Notes under the pieces: generated by a model
The model's database searches: none
What the model was told of the DNA's origin: nothing
What the model saw: the letters and a program-made list of their open reading frames with translations, nothing else
In this document: positions 1-11,061 of the stretch, in pieces
Position numbering within the stretch: the stretch's first letter is position 1
Layout of the letters: each line of letters starts with the position of its first letter
Assembly (NCBI GenBank): GCA_027579435.1
Contig: JANBPK010001191.1
Span: forward strand, 62,001 to 126,000
Origin: Candolleomyces eurysporus
Taxonomy: Eukaryota > Basidiomycota > Agaricomycetes > Agaricales > Psathyrellaceae
Length of the DNA: 64,000 nt
Reading direction: 5' to 3'
Made by a program: the position numbers and the translations under genes

Positions 1-70
1 CCTGCTGCAGATGACTACCCTCGTGCGTCGACTGCAACTGCGCTGTCAATTGCTCCAACTCCTGTATCTG
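1..70. repeat. Copy of part of the EH-domain gene coiled coil
   Basis: Bases 1-70 match 4887-4956 in the same orientation with three visible mismatches. The matching segment lies inside the coiled-coil coding part of the EH gene at 4609-7302, which is read on the minus strand. Similarity stops at about base 70, where ABC transporter sequence begins. Confidence 0.85.
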
Positions 71-78
71 TGCACCTG

Positions 79-495
79 TGCACGTTCATCCATGCGCCTG
101 AATTCTGGGAAGGTCAAGTTCATCGCAGTAGATGAACCTAGCTCTGCGCTGGATGCGGAAGGTGAACTACAATTATTTAATCGGCTCCTGGAAGTTAGGG
201 AGGGTAAGACGGTGCTTTTCGTCACTCACCGCTTTGGTCACCTAACGAATCATGCCGATATGATTCTGTACGTACCCGTTCCAGCCATTTATCCTCTCAG
301 GATTGATATTGACCACGCTATCCATCTTGCTACAGATGCATGAAAGACGGGGAAATAGTTGAAGGAGGTAGTCACCACGAGTTGATGAAGAAAGACGGGG
401 AGTATGCCAAGCTATACAACATCCAAGCAAACGCATTTACCCCAGACGGCGAGACACTTTCCCCGGTAGGCGGAGCTTCCCAATCGACGGTGTGA
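79..495 (+). CDS. ABC transporter, 3' end only (nucleotide-binding domain)
   Basis: This is the last part of an ABC transporter ATP-binding domain. The translation shows the Walker B/D-loop region (VDEPSSALD), an H-loop (FVTHR) and a C-terminal tail ending at the TGA at 493-495. Two exons are visible: up to base 267, then from 336, with a GTACGT donor and an ACAG acceptor; together they give the continuous reading ADMILCMKDGEIVEGG. Walker A, the signature motif and all membrane segments are missing. The homology starts abruptly near base 79, immediately after a 70-bp stretch belonging to an unrelated EH-domain gene. It may therefore be a gene remnant, a rearranged gene or an assembly chimera. 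It is not part of the complete ABCB gene at 13.8-18.8 kb, whose domains have different sequence. Confidence 0.75.
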
Positions 496-638
496 GATGA
501 TCGTGGCATTTAAGTTGTTGCATAGTCATACAGATGCGTACACAAATGTTATCATAGCCTATGAATAGTTTAAGAGACCTGGTATTTATCGGAGAAATAA
601 ATGGAAAAAATATCGACAGAAGAAGGGGCATAAGTAAT

Positions 639-3600
639 CTAGTCTCTCGATTCCTCTTTCAACTTCGCAATTTCGTTCAAATCGTCCTGATCCCCGGTAA
701 AATCCACATGCATCTGCAGAAGAGACACCAACCTATCTACCCACTCGCCACGACGCCAATGTCCGAGAATGTAATTTTTGGAAAGCAGCTCACGCGTGAG
801 CGCGATCGCCTCCTTGAGATGTGATATAGACCCATCCCTCTCATAAAGAGCTTGAACGCTCTTAATGAGGAAGGTGAGAGCTTTCGGCCGAAACACATCG
901 GTTGGGTGATAACGGCCAAAAGATTCACGCAGTAGCGGGATTGCTTCATCCAAGTCCCTCGCACCCCCCATCTTCTCGAACCGAGAGTAGAACGCGATCC
1001 CCTGATACGTGGTTGCGACGATATGGGTGAAAGATCGTGTCCCTCTGTTCAAGATCTCTATAGCCTCCCGGTGCAAAGCGATAGCCTCCTCATAATCGTC
1101 TGCAGAGCCTCCTGCTCCGTGTTCTCCCCTCAATCGAAGTGCATCGCCGAGATTGCTGAGCACAACAGGCCTGTCCCTGCGATATGGTAATCCAAGATCG
1201 AGCGCCTCACGATAGAGCGAAATCGCTTCCTCGACGTGGCCAACATCTCTTTTGTGGTCGAATAGCGCGCGGAGCGAATTTGCAAGGTTGTTGAGGACAA
1301 ATGGACGGTTTTTGGATAAAGTCTCGGTGGGCGCCTGGCTCTCCAGTGCTTCACGCTGGACCGCAATAGCTTTATGGAGAAGACCAGTTGACCCTTCCCA
1401 ATAAAAACGTGCACGTAATGAGTCTCCCAAATGCGTCAACAAAATATAGCGGTTGGGATGGGGAGGCGGGCGTAGCTCCAGTGCTTCGCGAAAAAGCGAA
1501 ATTGCTTCCTCGAGGTGGGAAACGGTGCCTTCATGCTGGAATAGCACAAATAGACCATAGCCGAGATTCTGGAGCGTAAAAGGTCGATTGAGGTGGGGAG
1601 ATGGTCGAAGGCTGAGTGCTTCGCGATGAAGTGAAATGACTTCGTGGATCAGAGCGGTGTGGCGAGGATCGTCTTCAAAGAGCTCGCAGAGCGCGCCTCC
1701 TAGATTGTTGAGTGACATGGGACGGTTTGGGTTGGGAGATGGTCGAAGGCTGAGTGCTTCACGAAAGTGTGATATCGCCTCTTCTATATCAGCCACGGAG
1801 CCGCTATGCTTGAATAGCACTTGAAGGACGTTACCAAGTTTGCCGAGTGACTCGGGGCGGTCCGGGTTGGGATCTGGTCGAAGCTCGAGCGCATCACGAT
1901 GGACTGAAACAGCTTCCACTAGATGCTCAACGTTCCCTTTGTGCTGACACAGGGTTTGAAGGGCACTTCCTAGTTTGTGGAGGGATGAGGGGCGATTTGG
2001 GTGTGGGGGTGGTCGTAAGGTGAGTGCTTCGCGGTACAGCGAGACAACTTCTTCAATGCTACCCGAACCTTGGCGATTGAACGATTCATACAGTGCTTCA
2101 GCAAAATGTTCCAGTAGCTCGTCGCGCTCCGCGTCTGGGCGCCTAGCGATGTTAAGGGCTCTGCGATACAGAGAAATAGCTTCTTGGTGGGCTCCAAAAA
2201 TACCCGTCTCTTTCCATTGGGAGAACAATGCACCCGCGAGGGAGCATATCACGTAGGGATACTGCGGGTGGGAGGATGGGGTAAGTCTTAGTGCTCGACG
2301 ATGGAGTGAAACAGCCTCCTGGATGTGAGCAAGAGACTTGGTGTGCGCAAAGAGGTTACTGAGCGCGATACCAAGATTATGAGGTGGTTCGGGNCCCCGT
2401 GGATAAAGATTCACTCCTTCGCGAAGTAATGGAATGGCTTTCTCCAGGTCGCTAGGTGTGAGAAAAGACTGGGCTCGATCCCAATGATAAGCAATACTAT
2501 ATTTTGCGCAGTAACGCCCAATGTGCGTTTGTTCCCGATCCCGAGCTGCCTTTCGTCGCAACACGTCCAGGTCAAAGGTGAAACAACGGAGGAAGAGGCG
2601 GAAGTGGAATGCAGGAGGTACAAAGAATCTCCCCGACCTATTTTCGGTGGTCAGGAAATCACGAAGGGATGTGTGGCAAAGGGTGACCGGCGTGTCGTCT
2701 GTTCCCGGCACTTGGACGATGGCTTGGAGGTTAACGAGGACGTTGACCACCTCGTGTGTTTCAATTTCAAGGAGCTCCGCGATGCCCGCTGTTGAGAGAA
2801 GCTCTGCTACCAGAGCAATGGTTGAGACGACGTCGGAGAAATGGGGAAGTTGCTCGAACCGCGCCAGTGTCTCGGAATAGAGGCCATCCAGACCGGGGTT
2901 CATGTTGAGTGCCAACGGCAGACGATCCATAGGCGTTCGGTGGTCACTTTGGATGTTGGATCCCATGATAAACTTGAACACTGCGGATGCGAAAATGAAC
3001 GATCCACCAATATGCTCGACGAGCTTGCGCTGGTCCTTGATAGTGGGCCATTCGCCGTGTGCGCGGATATATGCTGCGACGACAGGATTGCGCTTTGCCT
3101 CCTGTTCGAACAACGTGCGCAAAAACGTGCCAATATCGTGGTCGGAGCAGTGATTCACCAGGTTGTCCAAAAATACCCCTGGGACGTTCAGGCGGGATTG
3201 GATGTGTTGCTCTACGCGACTCGTGATGAAGATACGGAGAGGAATGTGAGGGTTGTGTTGAAAGAAGGTGAGCATGCCGTCGATAAGCAGCTGAACCTCG
3301 TCCCTATCTTGACATTCGTCGAGCCCATCCAACACGATGAGGAATGGACCACCGATGAGTGCCTTCACTGTCAGAAACCCCCATGAATCAGCGTCTCGGA
3401 GTGGCCCATACACCAAGCGTTCCATCTGTACCGCCAAAGAGACCCGTTCCCCCTCGTATTTGACCAAATTTGGGTTATTGCTGATAGCCCGCCGTATATG
3501 GGGCGCGGTTTCTGGTATGGAAGCTGCCATCTGGCTTGCTAGGGTCGTGGCGAGCCTCTGGATCCTGCCCCTATCGCCCGCGTTGCGGAAGAAGAAGAAG

Positions 3601-3968
3601 CTTGCGGCCAGCCTCCCCTTCCGTTGGACTTGCTCGCACACCTCGAGAGCAATGGCTGATTTGCCGCAGCCGACATATCCATGCATCCAGTACACGTGGC
3701 AGCGATTGGAGAAAACACTGCTGCTTGCCCAGATGCTAACCTTCGCTACTACTTCGAGCCTTGTCCCTGGAAGACAAGCGGAATCGGGGGGCGATCGTTT
3801 GCGATCTCGAGCATGGGATGCATCGCCGATCGGTTGAAGGAGCTCGAACAGAGTCATGTCCTCGACACGAACCAGCGGGGCCTGGTGGATGTGCTGCACG
3901 CTTCCTTCGACCTGGTATGCGTGGATTGCGCCGACTTGAGCATTCTGAGATCCTCCCAAAAGGTGCAT
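639..3968 (-). CDS. NACHT-TPR (NLR-like) protein
   Basis: This single-exon gene encodes about 1,109 residues from the ATG at 3968; the open frame runs further upstream only through a TTG. Residues around 97-104 form a P-loop (HGYVGCGKS), followed by Walker B (IVLDGLDEC) and a sensor-like SR in ITSR, which together define a NACHT-type NTPase. The C-terminal half is about a dozen repeats of 42-46 residues with EAIxLxREAL and LxxLGxxL motifs, so tetratricopeptide repeats. Fungal proteins with this layout are NLR-like and are linked to non-self recognition or programmed cell death, but the role here is inferred. The N-terminus matches no effector domain I recognise. One N at 2394 (GGN, glycine) is in frame only if counted as a base. 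A second NACHT gene lies at 53.8 kb. Confidence 0.88.
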   Translation of the reverse strand: MHLLGGSQNAQVGAIHAYQVEGSVQHIHQAPLVRVEDMTLFELLQPIGDASHARDRKRSPPDSACLPGTRLEVVAKVSIWASSSVFSNRCHVYWMHGYVGCGKSAIALEVCEQVQRKGRLAASFFFFRNAGDRGRIQRLATTLASQMAASIPETAPHIRRAISNNPNLVKYEGERVSLAVQMERLVYGPLRDADSWGFLTVKALIGGPFLIVLDGLDECQDRDEVQLLIDGMLTFFQHNPHIPLRIFITSRVEQHIQSRLNVPGVFLDNLVNHCSDHDIGTFLRTLFEQEAKRNPVVAAYIRAHGEWPTIKDQRKLVEHIGGSFIFASAVFKFIMGSNIQSDHRTPMDRLPLALNMNPGLDGLYSETLARFEQLPHFSDVVSTIALVAELLSTAGIAELLEIETHEVVNVLVNLQAIVQVPGTDDTPVTLCHTSLRDFLTTENRSGRFFVPPAFHFRLFLRCFTFDLDVLRRKAARDREQTHIGRYCAKYSIAYHWDRAQSFLTPSDLEKAIPLLREGVNLYPRXPEPPHNLGIALSNLFAHTKSLAHIQEAVSLHRRALRLTPSSHPQYPYVICSLAGALFSQWKETGIFGAHQEAISLYRRALNIARRPDAERDELLEHFAEALYESFNRQGSGSIEEVVSLYREALTLRPPPHPNRPSSLHKLGSALQTLCQHKGNVEHLVEAVSVHRDALELRPDPNPDRPESLGKLGNVLQVLFKHSGSVADIEEAISHFREALSLRPSPNPNRPMSLNNLGGALCELFEDDPRHTALIHEVISLHREALSLRPSPHLNRPFTLQNLGYGLFVLFQHEGTVSHLEEAISLFREALELRPPPHPNRYILLTHLGDSLRARFYWEGSTGLLHKAIAVQREALESQAPTETLSKNRPFVLNNLANSLRALFDHKRDVGHVEEAISLYREALDLGLPYRRDRPVVLSNLGDALRLRGEHGAGGSADDYEEAIALHREAIEILNRGTRSFTHIVATTYQGIAFYSRFEKMGGARDLDEAIPLLRESFGRYHPTDVFRPKALTFLIKSVQALYERDGSISHLKEAIALTRELLSKNYILGHWRRGEWVDRLVSLLQMHVDFTGDQDDLNEIAKLKEESRD

Positions 3969-4608
3969 GGTAAGGGACGGATATTTGGGCGAGGATGAGC
4001 GGGGATGATGACGGTATAACACGAGCAACGCCTCGTGGCTGAAGAATGGGTAGGTGCTGCGGGTGCTGCTTTACTGGGAACTGCCTACGCAACCAGCCAA
4101 ATAGATCCAGCCAATACAGATGAGATAGGCGCCGAAGGTAAGCGGGATTCGCCGTGAGAGGGCGTGGTGCATGCACCAAGTCTAGACGGTGGGGTACCTT
4201 GCAGGAAATTCAAAGAGCCCACATGAATGATCCTTTCTGGCAGCGGATTCAGATGCCCTCCAAATGAAAGGGGGAGCGGTATCTCACGAGAGTTAAGGTC
4301 TGCAGAGACCCCAATCAGACATCCTGGTGATGGCCCCTAGCGGTAAAGAGTCTCGAGAATGTATGCCGGAGCCTGAGCTCGAAAAGTAGAGCTAAGTGAT
4401 CACCGTCGCCCAACACTTGGGCCTGGCTTATTCCCACAAGCCACATAACAGCGAGATGATAGAGTACAGTATGATTGTCCAGGAGTTCTGGCATTGTATT
4501 GGCGGCGATATGATACAAATGGTATGCAAGGAGGGTCAACGAAAGCAATGTCCAAGAAAGTAGCCAGAAACGATAGTAAAATAGATATACGAACAGGGTC
4601 TAGTCTAT

Positions 4609-7302
4609 TTATCGGATGTCAGCAGGAATAAATTCATTGTCGTCGTAGGCTGGAGGAGGAACCGACATATCTTCCTCCGCATGGTGGGCCCGCCCTCCAG
4701 ATCTCGATGTGCTCATCGTCCGCATCTGAGCCTTCAAATGTTCGTTCTCCCCGCTCAACGCATCAATCTTCCTCTGCATCTCCGCGATCTTTCCTTCATA
4801 CTCTGACCGCACCTGAGCCGGCCCAGCCTGCAGCTCCCTGATCCTCACTTTCATCCCCTCATTCTCCCTCGTCATCATGGCCAAAACCTGCTGAAGATGA
4901 CTATCCTCGTGCGTCGACTGCAATTGCGCTGTCAATTGCTCCAACTCCTGTATCTGCAACTTCAACTCCCTATTCTCCCTCTTCAACTCCTCCTTACGCG
5001 TGGTGTCCCGACTAGACAAGAGCATCTGCTCCATCGACTTCTCCATCTCGCGCACCCGTTTCTTCAAGTTCTGGTTCTCCTTGGTCACATCCTGCAAAAG
5101 CACTCGAAGCTCCCTCGAGCTGCTCGCATTATCAGGCTGCGACATCACTTTCATCATATCCGACAACCGCGCCTTCAAATCCTCCTTCTCCCTCTCCAGA
5201 TCGTCCATCGCATTCTGCGCCGCCTCTGCATCCGTCTTGTACGTCGCTTCTGCATTTCGTAGATCCCGGATTTGGTTCGTCAACAGACCGTTATCGCGTT
5301 TCGCCACCTCTAAAATGCCAACAGTTTGTTGGAGTTGAGTTTCGGTCTGTTCCAGTTCCGTGACTCTGCCCGTCAGACGCTCGATCTCACGTGTCAGCGC
5401 CTCGGAGAGAGCGTTATCGTTGCTCTGCATCTGCGTGAGGACCGACGCCATGGACGTCTCGAGCTCCGCAATCTTGGTTTTGAGTTCCCCGTTCTCTCGG
5501 CGTAGTTGTTCGTTCGATGTTCGGTACTCGTTTTGGGAGCTCAGCTGCTCGAGTAGGTTATCCACCTGTCGTCGAAGTGTCTTCGTCTCTGTGCGTAGGT
5601 CTTCCAGTGGGTCATCATCTTCAATGAGAGGTGTAGACGTTGCACTGGAGGAAGAGGCACCGGTGCTTGTCCGTCTTTTCTTTAACTGCTTGTAGGTGAT
5701 TGGGTTTTCCGTGAGGAACGTCAAAGAAACCGAGGACGAAGACGACCTGTGTAATCTCGACGGAATAGGTGGACCAGGGAGCTCTGTCGTGGGACTGTCG
5801 GAGAAATATGATGTAGTAGAATGAGATATTCGATGTTGCTTGAGTCCTTCAGAACCATTGATGCCCGGGGCGACTTCAGCCGCTTTGCCTTTGGGGCTGG
5901 TCGATTGAAATGAAGGGGTCGAAGGGGAAATGACAGGGGAAGTGAATGTACGCAGTGAAGGGGGAATGAGGAATTTGGGAAGCTGGAAAGGTATGTCTTT
6001 CCCTGCCAATCTCTCTTGCACGAGATACATGGCTACAGCAAATTCGTCCGAATTTAGGTATCTGTCGTTGCGGATCGCGGCAAGGTCCCTGAAAAGTAGC
6101 AACCGTTTAGGTATCACAGAAGCTTGANGGGGGGTGGGAGCGTACCAGATATGTGCGAGCTCTGTCACTGGCAGATGGTATTTCCGCAAAAACCGCAATG
6201 CATCATCCTCAGGGGCGAGACCTGTTCCTTCGACGTCTAACAGCGCAAATTCGGCATCATATTCAGTCTTCTGCGTAGGCGTAATTGTCCATGGCTTTGA
6301 GAGCGAGCGAGGTTTGATTGGCGGTGGTGGCCTGGGAGGTACTGCAGGGCTCTTAGAAGGAGCCGTCGACCTTGAGCTAGAAGAGTTCGCTTCTTCTTTG
6401 GGGGACATGAACGGCGATCTGGACTGTTCCTTCGGGACCGGGGGCTCAAAGTTTTCGAATTGTTCGAAAAGAACGGGCGGTAGTGAGGTGGGTACGCTGC
6501 TTAGTCGACACGACTTGAGAGCGTCGATTAGGTGCATCCCCATCGCGAATTCGGGAAAGGTTAGCCTCTCCCGTTGGGCGGTGTCGACCAGATTCCTGAA
6601 AGCGTGTCATTAACCATCTTGACAACTCGTTCCGGGCTTCATTTCACACATACCAGATTGATGACACCTCGCTGTATGAGAGATCTGACTTCATATAGAT
6701 TCTCCGGACGATGTCCCCTGCCTGAGATGAGCGACTGTATCCCCAGTGCAAGAAACGGTAGCAGCTCACCGTCTAGATATCCATCTCTTGAGGGTCCTGC
6801 TTCAACAAAGTCATCGTGAAACTTGCGCACATCGGCGGGTAGTACATGGAACGCCTGGTATGAGGTCGATGCTGAGGATGCCGGCGAGGAAGCCCTAGTT
6901 GCCGGTGGTTTCGGTATGGTAATACCTTGGATTGTAGGCAAAGGTCCAGCTAGAGCCAACAACCACATTCATAATGTGAATAGAGCCTCGAATAAGTGCA
7001 TATCAAAGAGACTCACGTTTGTCGACCAGACTCTCGACAAATGACTTCCCACTCTGCACCCATCCCATCACCCTCAACGCCACGAGAAGCTCATCTCTCG
7101 TCAAAACCCCGTTGCTATCAGCATCTGCAAGACCCCAGATGTCTCGCAGCTCGTATCTTGAGAGTCCGCTGCGATTGAAGACTTCCACTGCAGCGTCGGC
7201 TGTCAAAAGGCCTGTTTGATTGCAATACGTCTGTCGAAGGATTTCATCAGCGAACGCGTTCTCCTCTTCCGTCGCTGGAATTGCCATCGGCCGTGGTGCC
7301 AT
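4609..7302 (-). CDS. Three-EH-domain coiled-coil endocytic scaffold (Ede1/Eps15-like)
   Basis: Five exons (7302-7017, 6949-6770, 6717-6654, 6595-6146, 6088-4609) give an uninterrupted frame of 819 residues. EH1 is encoded at the start and has the EF-loop DADSNG. EH2 is recovered only after splicing (SEVSSIWNLVDTAQ). EH3 follows a proline-rich linker (PPRPPPPIKPR). A serine-rich region and a long heptad-rich coiled coil of about 250 residues come next, and the protein ends in VPPPAYDD, which holds a PPxY motif. Proteins with this order, such as yeast Ede1 and animal Eps15, bind NPF-containing adaptors and nucleate clathrin-coated pits at the plasma membrane. No C-terminal UBA domain is visible, unlike Ede1. 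The N at 6128 is intronic. The next gene upstream is a shorter tandem paralogue. Confidence 0.9.
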
Positions 7303-7785
7303 AGCGTGGCGTGTTCGAGCTCAGTGTATGATGTAGGAGCGAAACGGGGCTATGGCTGGCTTCCCCTGTGTACTTATGACGAGGCGATGGTAGCCGGAAC
7401 GACGAGGCCGTCATTGATGGCGCAGTAGAAGGAGATCAAGGGTGCACCGCCATGAGGATGAGCTTAGTCCGCCTAGCCGCCAATCTCAGTGACGCAAATG
7501 CATCAGGTTGGCAAAGTGTNAAAAAAAAGGTATATGATTCCTGTAATGACCGATAGCATAGAGAACATAGAGAGCAATACAAGACTATCCCAACAGCAAT
7601 TAAAACCCACCCATAGCTTACAATAAAAATACAGAACAGCAGTGCAATAAAGTCCTACAAGTGGAAACATTCGAGCCGTGAGGTTGATATCAATCGCTAT
7701 AAGCTGTGTGCTGGGCGTCGCGCAGTTACGGAAGTTTATCTTCCAGCCCCGGCAAGTGTCCATCCAGCGCGACCAGCTCGATTAA

Positions 7786-9685
7786 TTATACGAGTACAGC
7801 ATCGTCATACGCTGGAGGTGGAGGTTCGTCTGTGGTTCCAGAATGCACAGGGCTACGAGGGAGAGAATTACTGGTAGCATTGGCCAACGCCATCCTCGCA
7901 TTCTCTCTCCTCAATTCCACCAACTGTCGTTGCAGCATACTCATCTCCACCTCATGCCTTTCCCTATCGCGTTGTTGCTGAGAAACCTTGCCCTCCACTT
8001 CACGTAGCCTTTGTTTTAGAGAATCACTCTCCAGGTTAGCCTCTTCCAATGCATGTTGCAGGTCATGTTCGACTTCAGACCACTGAAGGTCCGCAGCCAA
8101 TACCTCGAGTTCTTGGATGCGAGCGTTAAGAGCGTTTTTCTGCTTTTCAGATGCACGATGCTGCTCCTCCAACCGCTGGGATAGGCGAAGGTTCTCCGCA
8201 GTCGAACGTTTAATATCAGCCTGAGCCTTCTTCTCCCGTTCAGACTGCTCCTCCGCAGCCTGCCTTTCCCGCCTCTCCAACTGCGAGATCTGCTCCTCCT
8301 TCTTGGCAAGGGTCTCTTGGAGCTTCCGAATTTCGTCATCCTTCTCCTTCTTTACCTCATCCAACTCTTTCTTGACCTTCTCCAAGTTCGACGTGGCCTC
8401 AAGGAAGAGCCCTTCGAATTTATCCAGCTCTGTGATGCGAAGTGTGGCTTCGTTGAACTGAGCCTCCTGCTTCTTCGCTGCTTCCTCGTTGACGCCTATG
8501 ATTTGGTGCATTGTCGTTTCGAGCTCCTTCAGCTGAACCTCCATCTGCGCCTCTTTACTTTGAGAGGCCTCGAGGAGCGCTTTCAGACGTGATATCTCCT
8601 CCGAGTCTGCTGAGGAGTCTTCATCCTTGACGGTTGTAGGGTCTTCGGGTGTAGTGGTGACCTCGATCGTGACCGAGTCCTCGACAGTAATGGCCGGGGC
8701 CGGGGGTTCAGGTTCACGCTCAAAGGGTGAAGGCAGACTTGAGGGTGCCTTGGGTTCTTCAACACTACTAGCCGACTGAGGCTGGGGAGACTGAACAATC
8801 GATTCGATTTCCGGGGGCTCGGGATTGGCCTGCTCGGTCAGTTCGGTGATTTCGGCCCGAGCGCCGGATGTGGGTGTGGTGGATGTGGTGGGCTGAGGGG
8901 AAGGCGGTAGAGGGGGAGGCGCAGGGGGACTGGCCTGAGTCTGAGGAGGGCCTGTCAAACTCCTCGATGGCCCACGAGAGTGACCTGCTTTTCTTCTCAT
9001 AGACGGGGAAGTCAAAAATGTGAGGTTCTCCAGAGACGCTGGAGGTAATCCGACGATGGGGTTAGATTGTTCATTCTTAACCTCGGGTAGAGGTTCAGAG
9101 CGGGCGGCTTGGAGAGGAGTGGGTGGTTTGGGTGGGGCTGAGGCTAGAAACGAGTTATCAATAAACAATATTTCGCACTGGAGGGGTATATTACATACCA
9201 TTCACACTCTCAATTGAAGAGGTCGCTGAATGCTGAGAGCGACCGTTCGACGAAGGCATGGTCATCGATCGATTTCCCTGTCGAGGCGAGAACTGTGGCG
9301 GAGCGAATGCAGGTCCTGTCTTCTTTTCTACGTCTGAAATCCCCTCTAATGTTGGTAGAGGACCGGCTGCAAAACAATTAGTCTGCGTTTAGCCCACACT
9401 CGACGACGACTACTCACGCAGTTCGATGAGATGCGGAGCTAACGGCTCTCCAACCTGAACCCAGCCTATCAGCCTGAGCGCAACGGCAAGCTCCTTCGAC
9501 GTGAGCATCCCATTCCTGTCTTTATCCGCCAATCGCCAAATCTCCCTAAGCTCCTCCCTGCTGAGACCACTGCGCTTGAACACGTCGATCGCGCTGTCCG
9601 TTGGTAGAATCCTGGAATCCTTGGTGTTGGTGAAAAGAAGAATGTCGGCGACGAGGTCCAGCTCTTCGGGTGTTGCGGTGAACAT
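7786..9685 (-). CDS. Single-EH-domain coiled-coil protein, tandem paralogue
   Basis: Three exons (9685-9418, 9366-9199, 9143-7786) encode 597 residues. One EH domain occupies residues 1-90, with the EF-loop DKDRNG and an RSGLSREELREIW helix. A Ser/Pro-rich acidic linker follows, then a coiled coil of roughly 230 residues and a C-terminal PPPPAYDDAVLV. The EH domain, the phase-1 intron just before PGPLPT and the C-terminal PPAYDD box all match the three-EH neighbour, so the two arose by duplication. EH2 and EH3 are absent here, which suggests either partial duplication or later loss. It is probably an accessory endocytic or cortical scaffold that can pair through its coiled coil; this role is inferred. 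Both genes lie on the minus strand with 483 bp between them. Confidence 0.85.
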
Positions 9686-11061
9686 CGTGAAGGAACGAGC
9701 TCAGGTGAAGGTTGAACGTTGAATGAGAAGGCTTCTTTAAATAAGCGCCTCGGTCAGCGTCACCCACTGGCAGCAGCCGCAGCCGGCATCTACTTGTAGG
9801 CGCCAGGCTGTGCAAAACGAAAGTTTGCGGTGCCAGCACCGCCAGACAATGTCGAGCCTCAGCGTGGCAGAAAATCCATGTGCATAGCCGGTTTCTGGAG
9901 GGAACCGTTGCAGAAGTTCTTCGTGGTAGACTGGGGTGGACGCTGGTCGGCGTTACCAGAGGAAATGTGCGAAGACCGGAGTTTCCCGCGTACTCCGAGT
10001 CGCCTCTTTAGCTCGGGACGATCCCCCTCAATTGTTTCCGAGACCAATTTTCTCTCTGTAAACCGTCTGAACCTGCAGCTCATTGAGTCTGGCGACCTTG
10101 TCTTGAAAATTCGTGTATTAGGAGATGCTGGCATCGAAATTAGTCCGAAAATACAAGGGCCCTGAGTCGGGATGCATGGATAGACAGGGCAACATTCTGA
10201 TAATCTTAGCAAAAAGGGCCCCAAAACAGCCATAGCGCAGCGGCACCCGCGGTTTGTCAACGCCATACGAGTATACCAAAGAATGTAAGATATTCGAGAC
10301 AGAAAAACAGGGTGTGGAGGTTGAGTCCATTGTCGAGGAAGCTCGGGTGGAGTGCTCACCCTCTCCATCAGGAAGAGAGACCGTCTTCCCTTCACACAAG
10401 CTAGCAAGATCGCACGAGCTATTTGTAAATTTCTACATCGGTCTCATACCCAGCTTTGACGACTTGACCTCCGTCAGATGCTGAATTGTAGGTTGGAGAG
10501 AGCTTAGAGTTCGAGATTCACGGGAAAGCGATCTGTTTTTCCAGCATCGAAGTCCGTCACATTGTCAAGGAAGTCCATTCAAATGTACGTGAAGCTTTGA
10601 AGAGTTTCGTCATTGACCTTTTCGCGAAGTGCTGCTTTTACCAATGTACGAAGTAACGTCATGGTACTTGGTGTCCAGCATGATCTCCATTCACGCCTAG
10701 TGGAGTGAACCAAACATGGGAAAGCATATTGTTGCTCTGCAGTCATATAGTCATATTCCAGCCTGGGCGCATATGATCACTGTTGTGACGTTTGCAAAGT
10801 CATTGGCAGCGATGGAGATCGAGACGGGTCAGAGCTTTCCTTCAGTAGCGTGAGATGGCGATGCTTCTTGGTCAGCTATCTGCAGTTGCTAGTCTTGCAT
10901 CGGTTTTGGGACGTGACTATTGTATACAATTCCTTCATCTTGTACGATATACGGGCAGCATTTGTAGTAAATAAACACACAGGGTATATATATGAAAGAT
11001 CGAGAGAGCATGCACGTTCGTTTTACATCTAGTTTACCGCTATGTAACAGATCCTGGGCAT
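9686..11061. other. Gene-poor interval
   Basis: Several open frames of up to 182 codons occur on both strands, but none resembles a known domain or has supporting intron structure. The first few hundred bases probably hold the promoter of the EH gene that starts at 9685. The rest shows no repeat or RNA gene that I can support. Confidence 0.4.

Noticed and set aside
4315..4548. Minus-strand frame of 77 codons with hydrophobic N-terminus
   Set aside because: It starts only at a TTG, matches no family I know and lies in the 3' flank of the EH gene.
9859..10407. Minus-strand frame of up to 182 codons upstream of the EH gene
   Set aside because: No recognisable domain or splice structure; an overlapping frame of similar length exists on the other strand.
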